Notes: generated by a model from the sequence alone, not told the origin. A stretch of 64,000 bases of DNA from Marinococcus sp. PL1-022 (GCF_033845285.1 NZ_JAWXCX010000001.1:3053495-3117494), one strand, 5' to 3'. Shown: positions 23,949 to 33,087, counted from the stretch's first letter. A program made the numbers and translations.

Positions 23949-25007
23949 TTGAAAAAGATCTTTTTTGTAACAGCCGGGCTTCTGATCTTACTTATGGCAG
24001 GGGCAGGAGGATGGTTTGTAATGAAGTCAAACGCTTCGCTTGGTACAAACGCGGAGGCTTCCGGGCATTATATAGGTGCTTCGGTGCGCTGGGATCCGCT
24101 GGCAGATAATGAAAATTATAGGGCTCTGCTCGTTGAAGAATTCAGCAGTCTCACCGTAGAAAACGAAATGAAAATGGAGGCTGTGCAGCCTGAACGAGGA
24201 AATTACAGCTTTCAAAAGGCAGACGAAATTGTACAGACGGCGGAACAAAATAATATGAAGGTCCGCGGCCACCCGCTTGTATGGGGAGAAGCGCTGCCCG
24301 AATGGGTGCACAAAGAGGTAGTAGATGAACAAAGCGCTAAAGCAGTACTGAAGGATCATGTGCAGACCATGGCGGGGCACTACAGCGGACGCGTGCAGGA
24401 ATGGGACGTCGTCAACGAAGCCTGGAACGACGACGGAAGCTACAGAGAAACAATCTGGTTTGAGTATATTGGACCGGAGTATATCCCTCTGGCCTTCAAA
24501 TGGGCGCGTGAGGCAGATCCCGAAGCGAAGCTCTACTACAATGACTACGGAAATGAAATAAAAAATGAGAAAACAGATGCTATGTTTGAAGCCTTGAGCA
24601 GCTGGAAAAACGACGGTGTCCCAATTGATGGTATTGGCATGCAGACTCACATTGATGCTGCCGATCCAAGGTTTTCCAAAGAAAAAATGCAGGAAAACCT
24701 TAAACGCTGGGGGGAGGCTGGTTTTGAGACAGCTGTAACTGAAATGGATGTAAAACTGCAGAATCTGGATGCTCCCCGACAGGAACGTCTAAAGACCCAG
24801 GCAGATATTTATGCAGATGTGACGGGCGCCTGTATGGAGGAGTCCTCCTGCAGCGGCCTTACCGTCTGGGGCGTCGGTGATGCAGAAAGCTGGGTCACCG
24901 AACAGGAGTCAGAAAACGGAGAGCCGCTGCTGTTTGACAGCAGCTGGGAAGTAAAGCCTGCATATGACCATATGAAACGGACATTTATTTTTAATCCTAT
25001 ACTGTAA
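23949..25007 (+). CDS. GH10 glycosidase (xylanase family) with N-terminal membrane anchor
   Basis: Secreted or membrane-anchored retaining glycosidase of 352 residues. Residues 1-24 form a hydrophobic anchor or signal peptide (KK start, no clear cleavage site). Acid/base E157 (DVVNEAWND) and nucleophile E265 (TEMDV), plus RGHPLVWG and WGVGDAESW, are typical of GH10. It starts with TTG at 23949, 11 bp after AAAGGAGA; an ATG at 23941 is out of frame and stops at once. There is no carbohydrate-binding module. The gene ends 14 bp before a cellulose-synthase-like gene, so it probably edits the polymer made by that synthase, as GH8 BcsZ does in cellulose operons, and is not a feeding xylanase. Confidence 0.9.
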   Translation: MKKIFFVTAGLLILLMAGAGGWFVMKSNASLGTNAEASGHYIGASVRWDPLADNENYRALLVEEFSSLTVENEMKMEAVQPERGNYSFQKADEIVQTAEQNNMKVRGHPLVWGEALPEWVHKEVVDEQSAKAVLKDHVQTMAGHYSGRVQEWDVVNEAWNDDGSYRETIWFEYIGPEYIPLAFKWAREADPEAKLYYNDYGNEIKNEKTDAMFEALSSWKNDGVPIDGIGMQTHIDAADPRFSKEKMQENLKRWGEAGFETAVTEMDVKLQNLDAPRQERLKTQADIYADVTGACMEESSCSGLTVWGVGDAESWVTEQESENGEPLLFDSSWEVKPAYDHMKRTFIFNPIL

Positions 25008-25021
25008 CAGGGGGGCAGGAC

Positions 25022-27289
25022 ATGAACGACACATTCTGGTACATTCTGGCAGCAGAAATAATTGTACTAATGCTGCTTTATTTTTCAGCAAAAAAATGGA
25101 CCTGGTCCCGGCATATACTGCTCTCTCTTTTTCTTATCGTCAATGCCGTCTATCTTTTTTGGAGAGCGGCCGAAACGATTCCTACACTGGGTATTATCAG
25201 CTTTATCGCCGGGATTCTGTTATTGGCTACAGAAGTAATGGGCTATTTCCAGGCAATCATGTTTACGATTTTATCCTGGAAACCGTTTAAACGAAAACAT
25301 ATTCCGCTCTCAAAGCTGGAAAGCCTGCTCACAGTCGATGTGTTTATCGCCACATATAATGAACCCGAAGACCTTCTAAAGCGGACCATGACTGCATGCA
25401 CGATGATGCGCTATCCTGAGGAACTGCTAAGGGTATATGTCTGCGATGATGGGAAAAGGGAGTCTGTGCGCCGCCTTGCAGAAAGCCTGGGTGTGGGCTA
25501 CATTTCCCGTCCCGGCAACGAGCACGCCAAGGCCGGCAACCTGAATGACGCGTTAACGAAAACCGACGGGGAAATCGTCGTTACAATGGACGCTGATATG
25601 GTGCCAAAGGCCGAGTTTCTCGAGCGCACCCTTGGGCAGTTCATGGACGAAAAAGTCTCCTTTGTTCAGGCGCCTCAGGTGTTTTATAACGCAGATCCCT
25701 TTCAGTACAATTTGTTTTTTGAAGACAACATTACCAATGAGCAGGATTTTTTCATGCGCCGGCTGGAAGAAGGAAAAGACCGCTTTAACGCTACCATGTA
25801 CGTAGGCAGTAACGCTTTGTTCCGGCGGAAGTCGCTCGAGGATATTGGAGGATTTGCCACCGGGGTAATTACTGAGGATATGGCGACTGGGATGCTGCTT
25901 CAAACGGGAGAACAAAAAACGGTATTTGTGAATGAAACATTGGCCGTTGGGCTCGCCCCAGAAACATATGCCGATCTTTTAAAACAGAGAGACCGCTGGT
26001 GCCGCGGCAATATTCAAGTCACCCGGAAATGGAACCCAATGAAAATCAAAGGCCTTTCCTTTATGCAGCGGCTGTTGTATATGGATGGCATCAATTACTG
26101 GTTCTTCGGCGTTTATAAAATGATTTTCCTGCTGGCGCCTCTGTTGTTTTTGATTTTTTCCATCTACAGCCTGAACGCAGAGTTTGAAACGCTGGTGCTC
26201 TACTGGCTGCCGGCCTTTCTTTCATCGCAGCTGGCCTTCCGGTTAATGTCCGACCAAAAGCGGACGGTCCTCTGGAGCCATGTTTATGAAGTAGCAATGG
26301 CACCGTACATGGCAATCTCGGTAATTACGGAAGCGTTTATGCGGAAAAATATCAAGTTTAATGTCACAGCCAAGGGCATCCAAAACGACCGCCGGCAGTT
26401 TTTGTGGAGAGTCAGTATCCCGTATCTGATACTGCTTGCACTCACCTTTATTGCGCTGGCTAGAGTGGTACTGCATTTCACTACCTCTCTGACGATTTTT
26501 CAAAACGAAGACGTACTCTACATTAATATTTTCTGGATCCTCTACAATGCTGTAGCTCTTGTACTGGCATTAATGGTTTCAGTGGAGCGCCCGCGTTTTC
26601 GCGGAGCCGAACGGCACAAGGTGGATCTCGAGGGCACTGTGTCAGCCAGGGGGAGAACGCTTCCGTGCAAGGTGCTGGATTTGAGTGAAACCGGGGTACG
26701 TTTTGAAGTGGCGCACCCGGAAGCAAAGTCCTGGCTTTCACAGGAAGAAAACTTCATCCTCAGCGCCGGCCCGATTAACGGGATTCGCGTGCATAAGCTG
26801 TGGGTCGGCGGTCAGGCCGAGGCAGTGGCTGCTGCCGGTGGTAAATTTCAGAATGTCACTCTGGAGCAGTACCGTAGTTTAATCCAGGTCATGTTTTTAG
26901 AAATGACAGATATCTATACGAAGCGTATTTACGAGCGTTCTTCGCTCGGGAGAGCTTTTCTGAAGTTTTTCAGGGGCACGGAAAAACAGCCGGCTCAGGC
27001 AAAGCGGATGACTGTCCGGGAGCAGGTGAACATGTCTGCAACTGTAAAAGTAAATAATGTTATTTATGAAGCGGTAGTCAAGGATTACAGCATGAGCGGC
27101 TGCCGGGTGCAGGTAAAAAACGTCAAAAGCATTCAGCCGGGAGATATTGTCTATATTTCCGGGAAAGAGGATCATTTTCCGGATAACTACGCGCGCACCC
27201 AATGGATCCAGCAGCGCGGCCGAAAAACGTGGGTAGGAATGCAGTTTTTACAGGAAAGCATCAGCAGTCAGTCCTCAAGCATCAGTTGA
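25022..27289 (+). CDS. Cellulose-synthase-like glycosyltransferase with two PilZ domains
   Basis: Membrane GT2 synthase of 755 residues. Four N-terminal membrane segments, then the catalytic domain with TYNEP (111), CDDG (141), DAD (190-192), TED (284-286) and QRDRW (322-326), the full set of processive beta-glycan synthases. More membrane segments span about 355-520. The C-terminal part holds two PilZ domains, each with both c-di-GMP motifs: RxxxR at 527-531 with DLSETG 553-558, and RxxxR at 662-666 with DYSMSG 688-693. BcsA proteins normally have one. No BcsB-like partner follows. Ribosome site GGGGGGCAG. Activation by c-di-GMP is strongly suggested; the polymer is unknown. Confidence 0.9.
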   Translation: MNDTFWYILAAEIIVLMLLYFSAKKWTWSRHILLSLFLIVNAVYLFWRAAETIPTLGIISFIAGILLLATEVMGYFQAIMFTILSWKPFKRKHIPLSKLESLLTVDVFIATYNEPEDLLKRTMTACTMMRYPEELLRVYVCDDGKRESVRRLAESLGVGYISRPGNEHAKAGNLNDALTKTDGEIVVTMDADMVPKAEFLERTLGQFMDEKVSFVQAPQVFYNADPFQYNLFFEDNITNEQDFFMRRLEEGKDRFNATMYVGSNALFRRKSLEDIGGFATGVITEDMATGMLLQTGEQKTVFVNETLAVGLAPETYADLLKQRDRWCRGNIQVTRKWNPMKIKGLSFMQRLLYMDGINYWFFGVYKMIFLLAPLLFLIFSIYSLNAEFETLVLYWLPAFLSSQLAFRLMSDQKRTVLWSHVYEVAMAPYMAISVITEAFMRKNIKFNVTAKGIQNDRRQFLWRVSIPYLILLALTFIALARVVLHFTTSLTIFQNEDVLYINIFWILYNAVALVLALMVSVERPRFRGAERHKVDLEGTVSARGRTLPCKVLDLSETGVRFEVAHPEAKSWLSQEENFILSAGPINGIRVHKLWVGGQAEAVAAAGGKFQNVTLEQYRSLIQVMFLEMTDIYTKRIYERSSLGRAFLKFFRGTEKQPAQAKRMTVREQVNMSATVKVNNVIYEAVVKDYSMSGCRVQVKNVKSIQPGDIVYISGKEDHFPDNYARTQWIQQRGRKTWVGMQFLQESISSQSSSIS

Positions 27290-27296
27290 ACAATGC

Positions 27297-27337
27297 AAAA
27301 AAGGAAGGTTCCCGCGAATGGTAGCCTTCCTTTTATT
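27297..27337 (+). terminator. Terminator after the glycosyltransferase
   Basis: AAAAGGAAGG and CCTTCCTTTT form a stem around a 16-nt loop, T-run behind. Confidence 0.8.
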
Positions 27338-27378
27338 ATGGCTTTTAACCCGAATATAAAGTTATAAGCTGTTACAGG

Positions 27379-27406
27379 AAAAAAACGGACTGCCCTGGGG
27401 CAGCCC
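27379..27406 (-). terminator. Terminator of the YihY-like gene
   Basis: On the minus strand GGGCTGCCC-CA-GGGCAGTCC followed by G and TTTTTTT. Confidence 0.8.
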
Positions 27407-27409
27407 AAC

Positions 27410-28255
27410 TCAGCTTTCTTCCGGGGAAGCGTGGGAGGATTTTCCGTGACGGCGGTGATAAATAACGTTCAGCTCAGCACCTATCATTAAAATCATGCCG
27501 GTCAGGAAAAACCAAAGCATCAGAATAATAATACCACCAAGGCTTCCGTAGGTGGCAGAGTAGTTGCCGAAGTTGCTGACGTAAAAGGAAAACGCGAGAG
27601 ATATCAGCTGCCACAGCACCGCAGCTGTGATAGCACCGGGCAGAATTTCCTTCCACTTTAATGTTTTATTTGGTGCAAAACGATACAGCACGAGAAGAAC
27701 AGCAGACATTACGGTCAGGGCGACAACCCACCGGAGAATTTGAAACAGCAGCTCGGTCTGCGGCGGGAGGCTGACGACAGAGTTGATAAAATCAATGATC
27801 AGGTTGCCGAATATAGGAAGAATAAGAGCGGCAGCAAGCGCAATAATCATGCCGAGCGTCAGTGCAATAGAAATGCCGCGGACTTTAAGGAAGGAGCGCG
27901 TTTCTTCGATATCGTATGCAGTGTTGGAGGCGTTAATGAAGGCGTTGATCCCATTTGAAGCCGACCATAACGCACCGATCAGACCGATAGTGAAAAGTCC
28001 GCCCCGCGGTGTTTCCACGATACTAAGAATATTGTCCTCGAGCACAGAAGTCATGCCGCTCGGGGCGGTATTCTGTACAAGCGTGACGACGGCCTGGGAA
28101 TCAATATTAAGAAAGGGAAGAATGGTAAGTATTAAAATCATCATTGGAAAGATGGAAAGCAGGTAATAGTAGGATTGGGCGGCAGCAAGTAACGGGACAT
28201 CGTCCTTTTTAAATTCGCCCATGAGTTCTTTGGCATAGGATTTGATGGTATTCAT
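27410..28255 (-). CDS. YihY/BrkB family membrane protein
   Basis: 281 residues with six membrane segments and family landmarks: DDVPLLAAAQSYYYLLSIFP, GLIGALWSASNGINAFINASNTAYDIEE, GAITAAVLWQLISLAFSFYVSNF and YGSLGGIIILMLWFFLTGMILMIGAELN. Old annotations as RNase BN are wrong for this family; the true role (envelope or transport) is unknown. B. subtilis has YfkH and YhjD of the same type. Ribosome site GAGAGGGG. Single gene with its own terminator. Confidence 0.88.
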   Translation of the reverse strand: MNTIKSYAKELMGEFKKDDVPLLAAAQSYYYLLSIFPMMILILTILPFLNIDSQAVVTLVQNTAPSGMTSVLEDNILSIVETPRGGLFTIGLIGALWSASNGINAFINASNTAYDIEETRSFLKVRGISIALTLGMIIALAAALILPIFGNLIIDFINSVVSLPPQTELLFQILRWVVALTVMSAVLLVLYRFAPNKTLKWKEILPGAITAAVLWQLISLAFSFYVSNFGNYSATYGSLGGIIILMLWFFLTGMILMIGAELNVIYHRRHGKSSHASPEES

Positions 28256-28426
28256 ATGTTATACCCCTCTCTTTACAGCTTGGCGATACGTACTTATACA
28301 AAGCCTTTCCTTACCGTACCACCAGGAGGACAAGCTTAAACTGCCGGGCGAGGGGGCTGATCATAATTATTGTAACAAAAGGTTTTATAGGGCAGAATAA
28401 AGCAGAGAGCAAAAGGGGGAAAAAGA

Positions 28427-28699
28427 ATGATTTATATTAACAGCCGGGCGTTTCAGGAAGAGACAATACTAAGAAACGAGCAGACGGAAGAAGGAAAGTG
28501 GATCGTCGAATTTACGTTTCAGGTTACGCATGAGGAGTATCATGATGTGACGGTATTATTGTACGAAAATGACTTTAATGTGCAGGTGGGAGAATCGGAC
28601 CCCTTTCAGGCTGGGATTCTGCAGTATTCCACAGATACGGTGAATCTTTATGAACCGGGGAGCACGAGCCGCTATACGCTGGCGTTGATTGGAAAATAA
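28427..28699 (+). CDS. YkvR-like small protein (DUF3219)
   Basis: 90 residues, all-beta by pattern (alternating strands), with VTHEEYHDVTVLLYENDF and the TVNLYEPG motif that I associate with B. subtilis YkvR. Function unknown. The ATG follows AAAGGGGGAAA. Ends in a perfect bidirectional terminator shared with the sulfotransferase gene. Confidence 0.75.
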   Translation: MIYINSRAFQEETILRNEQTEEGKWIVEFTFQVTHEEYHDVTVLLYENDFNVQVGESDPFQAGILQYSTDTVNLYEPGSTSRYTLALIGK

Positions 28700-28723
28700 C
28701 CGAAGAGCCGCGGCTCTTCGGTT
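28698..28723. terminator. Perfect 26-bp palindromic terminator
   Basis: AACCGAAGAGCCG/CGGCTCTTCGGTT, no loop beyond the centre, overlapping both convergent stop codons. Confidence 0.85.
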
Positions 28724-29630
28724 AGCTTTTGGAATAATCTTTAATGTGATAGGCTTCGGCAAGCTTTTCATTATCCTTCTGGTATTTCAGCTGCAGTACC
28801 TTTTGAAGATTCACAGGGAGCGAGTACCTTTTATAATGAAGGGCAAAGCTCGCGTTATTCTGAAGCAGGCGCCGCGGAGACACAGTGCCGATCTTCGGAA
28901 TGTCGACGACGGGGATTTTACCGTTTGGATTCAGCGGTGTTTTAACAAAATAATTCAGCTTGCGGGCGAGTACCGCCTGCATGACTCCGTAGCTGCGGTT
29001 CAGCTTTGAGCGGTTGTATTTTGGCACACGGTCGATGCCCATATACTGAAGCAGCTGCAAAATTTGGCCGTATTCATCATTTCGAAAGCTTTCGTACTGC
29101 AGCAGGTAATAGTTATCCGGCCCGAAAAGCTCTTCTATTTTCTGGAGATAGCGGTAATAGTGGTAATGGTCCAGAATACCGTGGTCCTCCCAGTCTTTAA
29201 ACAAAGCTTTGGCGCTCTTGTATCCGCCCTGATGGAGATATTGAACGTAGAGGGAGGTCAGCAGGTCAATCTGATCCCGCACCCCGACAATAATATGGGT
29301 GTCATATGTATCTGCTGGAAATGTGCGGCGGAGGTCCTCAAGCACCCTTAGATTGTTTTTGGATTTCTTTTGGGAAAACGGGCTGCCGGAAAGGCCTTCA
29401 TAAGAGATAAGCACCGGATTATCCGTCTCCATGAAAGCTTCGATATTCGTACGGATGGTATGAATGTTTTCATCGCTCAGCCGTTTCAGCCGTAAGTCGT
29501 ACAGCTCCTGATTAATTCGTTTTTTCCGTATGTATTTGATTTCCTGTTTTAGCTTGGGATATACATTCTGCTGTAAAAACGTAGTCGCTGTCTTATGAAA
29601 ACCAATATGTATAAACACTTTTTTTCGCAT
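28722..29630 (-). CDS. Sulfotransferase-like protein
   Basis: 302 residues. The N-terminus VFIHIGFHKTATTFLQQNVYP is the PAPS 5'-phosphosulfate loop of sulfotransferases (usual form hiG.pKtGTT), and a 3'-phosphate-type segment VGVRDQIDLLTSLYVQYLHQGG follows. Such enzymes move sulfate from PAPS to sugars or other acceptors. They are uncommon in Bacillus. The acceptor could be a cell-surface glycan. Start supported by GGAGGAACC. No linked sulfate-activation or glycan genes in this window besides the GH10/GT2 pair 2 kb away. Confidence 0.7.
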   Translation of the reverse strand: MRKKVFIHIGFHKTATTFLQQNVYPKLKQEIKYIRKKRINQELYDLRLKRLSDENIHTIRTNIEAFMETDNPVLISYEGLSGSPFSQKKSKNNLRVLEDLRRTFPADTYDTHIIVGVRDQIDLLTSLYVQYLHQGGYKSAKALFKDWEDHGILDHYHYYRYLQKIEELFGPDNYYLLQYESFRNDEYGQILQLLQYMGIDRVPKYNRSKLNRSYGVMQAVLARKLNYFVKTPLNPNGKIPVVDIPKIGTVSPRRLLQNNASFALHYKRYSLPVNLQKVLQLKYQKDNEKLAEAYHIKDYSKS

Positions 29631-29725
29631 AGGTTCCTCCGCATAGTTTGTTTAATTATTATTATCATCATAACGAAAAATAAGAAGCTCCGCAAAGCGT
29701 TTATCCGGCTAAAGTAATAATAAAT

Positions 29726-29757
29726 AAAAAAGAGCACAGGCACAGCTTTATGCCTGT
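29726..29757 (-). terminator. Terminator of the LOG-family gene
   Basis: On the minus strand ACAGGCA/TGCCTGT, then GCTCTTTTTTATTTAT. Confidence 0.75.
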
Positions 29758-30323
29758 TACTCGTATGACTTCTTTTCGAGCTCCGGATGTTCGCTGAGCT
29801 GCTGAAGAAGCTCTTTCGGAGAGTCGGAAACAATAATTTTATCGCGGTGGTCGGCAGGGAGAAACTGCTCCTGCTCCATATGATTGAAAAATTGAAGCAG
29901 GTGATCATAATAATGGTGAACGTTTAAAAGTGCGCACGGTTTTTGGTGCACACCGATCTGGGCCCATGTAAACATTTCAAAAAACTCTTCAAGAGTCCCC
30001 GGGCCGCCTGGCAGCGCTATGAATCCATCGGCCAGTTCGGCCATTTTGGCTTTTCGTTCATGCATCGTAGATACTTTATAAAGCTTACTCAGGGAAGGAT
30101 GGGCAATCTCCCGTTCCACGAGTTTATCCGGTATAACGCCTATAACTTCGCCGCCGGCTTCGAGCGCAGCATCTGCGAGGCGGCCCATCGTTCCTACATT
30201 GGATCCACCGTAGACCAGTGTGCGACCAGAGGAGGCTATCTCTTTGCCAAGAGCTGCTGCTGAATCTTTATATATGGGATCGCTTCCAAGGCGGGAGCCG
30301 CAAAATACAGCAATGCTTTTCAT
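29757..30323 (-). CDS. yvdD: LOG-family nucleotide phosphoribohydrolase (YvdD-like)
   Basis: 188 residues. The family motif PGGPGTLEEFFEMFTW and the nucleotide-binding start SIAVFCGSRLG, YGGSNVGTMG are clear. LOG proteins cleave nucleoside 5'-monophosphates (including cytokinin precursors) into base and ribose 5-phosphate. Older names call it lysine decarboxylase, which is wrong. The ATG at 30323 follows AAAGGAGAGAT; upstream frame without ribosome site. Divergent from yaaO. Confidence 0.88.
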   Translation of the reverse strand: MKSIAVFCGSRLGSDPIYKDSAAALGKEIASSGRTLVYGGSNVGTMGRLADAALEAGGEVIGVIPDKLVEREIAHPSLSKLYKVSTMHERKAKMAELADGFIALPGGPGTLEEFFEMFTWAQIGVHQKPCALLNVHHYYDHLLQFFNHMEQEQFLPADHRDKIIVSDSPKELLQQLSEHPELEKKSYE

Positions 30324-30445
30324 CAGGCATCTCTCCTTTAATATCTCAATCATTGAATAGTATAGCACGAGTGAAAAAAGAGAAAGAACAGCCAAATTTT
30401 TCATGTTAAGATAAATAAGACAGTTGAAAAGGGGGCGTGAATGAC

Positions 30446-31879
30446 ATGGGTTCCCAGCAGGATCAGCCTATTGTCCGCATGGTGCAGCAGCATATAACCG
30501 GCCGGCCGGTATCCCTTCACGTGCCCGGTCATAAAAACGGCACCGTTTTTCCGGCGTCGCTAACGGAATGGGAAAAAATACTTCCTTACGACCTGACAGA
30601 AATCGCCGGCCTCGACGATCTTCATGAGCCTGAAGAAGGGATTGCGGAAGCCGAACATTTAGCGGCAGAGGTGTTTGGGGCCGCGAAAACGTGGTTCTTA
30701 ATTAACGGCTCTACAGCGGGAAACCTTGCGATGGTGATGGCCGCCTTTTCTCCGGGAGATCAGGTGCTTGTGCAGCGTGACGCTCACAAGTCAGTGATGA
30801 ATGCGGTAAAGCTTGCCGGAGCCCGGGCCGTGTTTGCACGGCCTGAAATAGACGAAACGACGCAGCTTTCAATCGGCATTTCCCGGGAAATACTGGCAGA
30901 TGCGTGGGCCCGTTATCCGTCATTAAAAGGGGTAATCATCACCTCCCCGTCGTATGAAGGGTGGAGCAGCGATATTTCCTCCCTTGCAGAGTTCGTGCAC
31001 GGACATAATGGGGTACTGCTTGTGGATGAAGCCCATGGAGCCCACTTTGCCGCAAGTCCACAGCTTCCAAAAGAGGCTCTCGCCCAGGGGGCAGACGTGG
31101 TCGTCCAGTCCGCGCATAAAATGCTGCCAGCTCTCACGATGAGTGCATATCTGCATGCGTCCGGCTCCCGGGTTTCCCGTGAACGCCTCTCCTATTATTT
31201 GCGGATGCTGCAGTCGAGCAGCCCTTCATATCTGCTGCTCGCTTCGCTCGATGCGGCCCGTCATTATGTACATACAATACAGCATAAGGGATGGGGGGCC
31301 GAACAGCTTTACGCCCAAAAGCGCGAGCTTGAAGCAGTCATCGGCAGCAGACTGATACAGCCGCCGGAGCATGTAGCCGCCGATCCGTTAAAATGGTTGG
31401 TACCGGTGCCAGAAGGATATACAGGATGGGAGGTGCAGGAGGCCCTCGAACAGGAAGACATCTATTCAGAGCTTGCCGGCAGCAGCTATGTACTCTGGGC
31501 TCTGCCCCTGACCAACGAACACATCAACATCCCCTTAGAGGCAGTCAAGAGAGTGTGGGAAGGGCTTGAGCCCCGGGACGTTAAAAGGACCCCTTCCTTT
31601 TCCATGTCTGAATTGTTTCCCCGGTTCTCCGAAGGCACCTGGGAGGAAGAGCCTGGCGGCGAAGAATGGATCCTGCTTGAAAGTGCAGAAGGAAGAAATG
31701 CAGCAGCGCCGCTGGTGCCCTATCCCCCGGGGATTCCTCTCTGGCTTGAAGGAGAATATGTGGATGGCGAAAGAATTCGCTATGCCCGTGACCTTCTGCA
31801 GAATGGGGGACGCCTGCAGGGCGGAAGGAAAGAAGATGACCGCTTTTTCGTAAAAGTGAAACACAGGAAGAAAGGATAG
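30446..31879 (+). CDS. yaaO: Orn/Lys/Arg decarboxylase family PLP enzyme (YaaO)
   Basis: Fold-type I PLP enzyme of 477 residues. The cofactor Lys is in VVQSAHKMLPAL; the domain start HVPGHKNGTVFP and LINGSTAGNLAMVMA are typical of the large domain of basic amino-acid decarboxylases. B. subtilis yaaO lies at the same place before tmk. Substrate not proven (lysine or arginine, for polyamines). The ATG at 30446 is 10 bp after GGGGG; a GTG at 30437 would be too close to it. Overlaps no gene; tmk starts 6 bp after the stop. Confidence 0.88.
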   Translation: MGSQQDQPIVRMVQQHITGRPVSLHVPGHKNGTVFPASLTEWEKILPYDLTEIAGLDDLHEPEEGIAEAEHLAAEVFGAAKTWFLINGSTAGNLAMVMAAFSPGDQVLVQRDAHKSVMNAVKLAGARAVFARPEIDETTQLSIGISREILADAWARYPSLKGVIITSPSYEGWSSDISSLAEFVHGHNGVLLVDEAHGAHFAASPQLPKEALAQGADVVVQSAHKMLPALTMSAYLHASGSRVSRERLSYYLRMLQSSSPSYLLLASLDAARHYVHTIQHKGWGAEQLYAQKRELEAVIGSRLIQPPEHVAADPLKWLVPVPEGYTGWEVQEALEQEDIYSELAGSSYVLWALPLTNEHINIPLEAVKRVWEGLEPRDVKRTPSFSMSELFPRFSEGTWEEEPGGEEWILLESAEGRNAAAPLVPYPPGIPLWLEGEYVDGERIRYARDLLQNGGRLQGGRKEDDRFFVKVKHRKKG

Positions 31880-31885
31880 AGCCAT

Positions 31886-32533
31886 ATGCATGACACCAGT
31901 AAAGGAAGGTTCATTACGTTAGAAGGAGGAGAAGGGTCCGGAAAGTCCACAGTGATTACCGCTCTCGAAAAGTGGCTGCAGGAAGAGGGCTTCAAGGTGT
32001 TAAAAACGAGGGAGCCGGGGGGCATTCCGATTGCAGAAAAAATCCGGAGCCTGGTGCTCGAGCCGGAATATGCAGAGATGGATGCACGCACAGAAGCCCT
32101 TTTATACGCTGCTGCAAGACGCCAGCATTTGGTGGAACGGGTTTTCCCGGCTCTTGCCGAAGGAGCTGTTGTGCTCTGCGACCGTTTTGTGGACAGCAGC
32201 CTAGCCTATCAGGGGGCAGCCAGGGGTCTTGGTATAGATGAAGTGGCAGCCGTAAATGAATTTGCGATTGAAGGGCGTATGCCCGATCTCACGCTGCTGC
32301 TTGATGTAGATCCGGAGGAAGGGATAGCAAGAATCCAGCGGGCCGAAGAAAGAGAATGGAACCGCCTGGATAATGAAGCTGCCCGTTTTCATACGAGGGT
32401 ACATGAAGCGTATATGACACTTGCGGAGAAATATCCGGTACGTATTAAAAAAATCGATGCCAAAAAGCCGCTTGAAGAAGTGATTAAGGACTGCAGGGAA
32501 AAGGTACAGGCCTACCTGGATGTAAAAAGTTGA
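31886..32533 (+). CDS. tmk: Thymidylate kinase
   Basis: Phosphorylates dTMP to dTDP, essential for DNA synthesis. 215 residues with P-loop EGGEGSGKST, the TREPGG motif, DRF (CDRFVDSSLAYQG) and LID region Arg residues. Ribosome site AAAGGAUAG lies within the yaaO 3' end, so the genes are an operon. Confidence 0.96.
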   Translation: MHDTSKGRFITLEGGEGSGKSTVITALEKWLQEEGFKVLKTREPGGIPIAEKIRSLVLEPEYAEMDARTEALLYAAARRQHLVERVFPALAEGAVVLCDRFVDSSLAYQGAARGLGIDEVAAVNEFAIEGRMPDLTLLLDVDPEEGIARIQRAEEREWNRLDNEAARFHTRVHEAYMTLAEKYPVRIKKIDAKKPLEEVIKDCREKVQAYLDVKS

Positions 32534-32621
32534 GGAAAAATACAAATTCAGTACATACAATAAAATAAAAAAGGGAAAAGACAATTAGGAAAATATCGCA
32601 AAGAAGGAAGGAGCCGGACAG

Positions 32622-33047
32622 ATGATTGCTATTTTATACGTAAGTATCGCTATCATTGTGTTGGCGCTTATCTGGTTAGTTATCGGTGTTGTTCAGGCTG
32701 TTAAAGCAGCATCCTCCCAGATGAAAACCATCAATGAAACAATGGAGCGGATTCAAAAGAAAACAGACGGCTTGATTAATGAGTCGGAAACATTGACCCA
32801 GCGCCTGGAGGTTATTAACGATTCCGTCAACCGGGACATGGAGGCGATCCAGGAGCTTACAAATACGCTGAAGGGTTCCAAAGAAGCCGTAGGAAAATAT
32901 CATATAGCGACACGTGCAGTGGCTACCGAAACGCTTCATGAGAATCAAAAGCGTACGAAGGAAAATGAACAGGTGGCCCAAATACGTGACATCGGTGACA
33001 CGGTGGTCGACCTGTACGCTAAATGGAAAAACCGTAAACAAGCATAG
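32622..33047 (+). CDS. DUF948 membrane protein (YtxG-like)
   Basis: 141 residues: one N-terminal membrane helix (IAILYVSIAIIVLALIWLVI) and a long coiled-coil region (about 30-95, heptads TINETMERIQKKTDGLINE) as in DUF948/YtxG stress proteins. In B. subtilis no such gene is between tmk and yaaQ, so it is an insertion into the conserved order. Ribosome site GAAGGAAGGAGCC. Confidence 0.8.
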   Translation: MIAILYVSIAIIVLALIWLVIGVVQAVKAASSQMKTINETMERIQKKTDGLINESETLTQRLEVINDSVNRDMEAIQELTNTLKGSKEAVGKYHIATRAVATETLHENQKRTKENEQVAQIRDIGDTVVDLYAKWKNRKQA

Positions 33048-33087
33048 AAAAAAGCAGTCAGGGGAGCGGATCCCTGCTGCTTTTTTT
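33048..33087 (+). terminator. Terminator after the DUF948 gene
   Basis: AAAAGCAG..GGG..CCC..CTGCTTTTTTT, stem with an internal loop and a long T-run; it also lies at the 3' end of the convergent beta-propeller gene. Confidence 0.8.
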
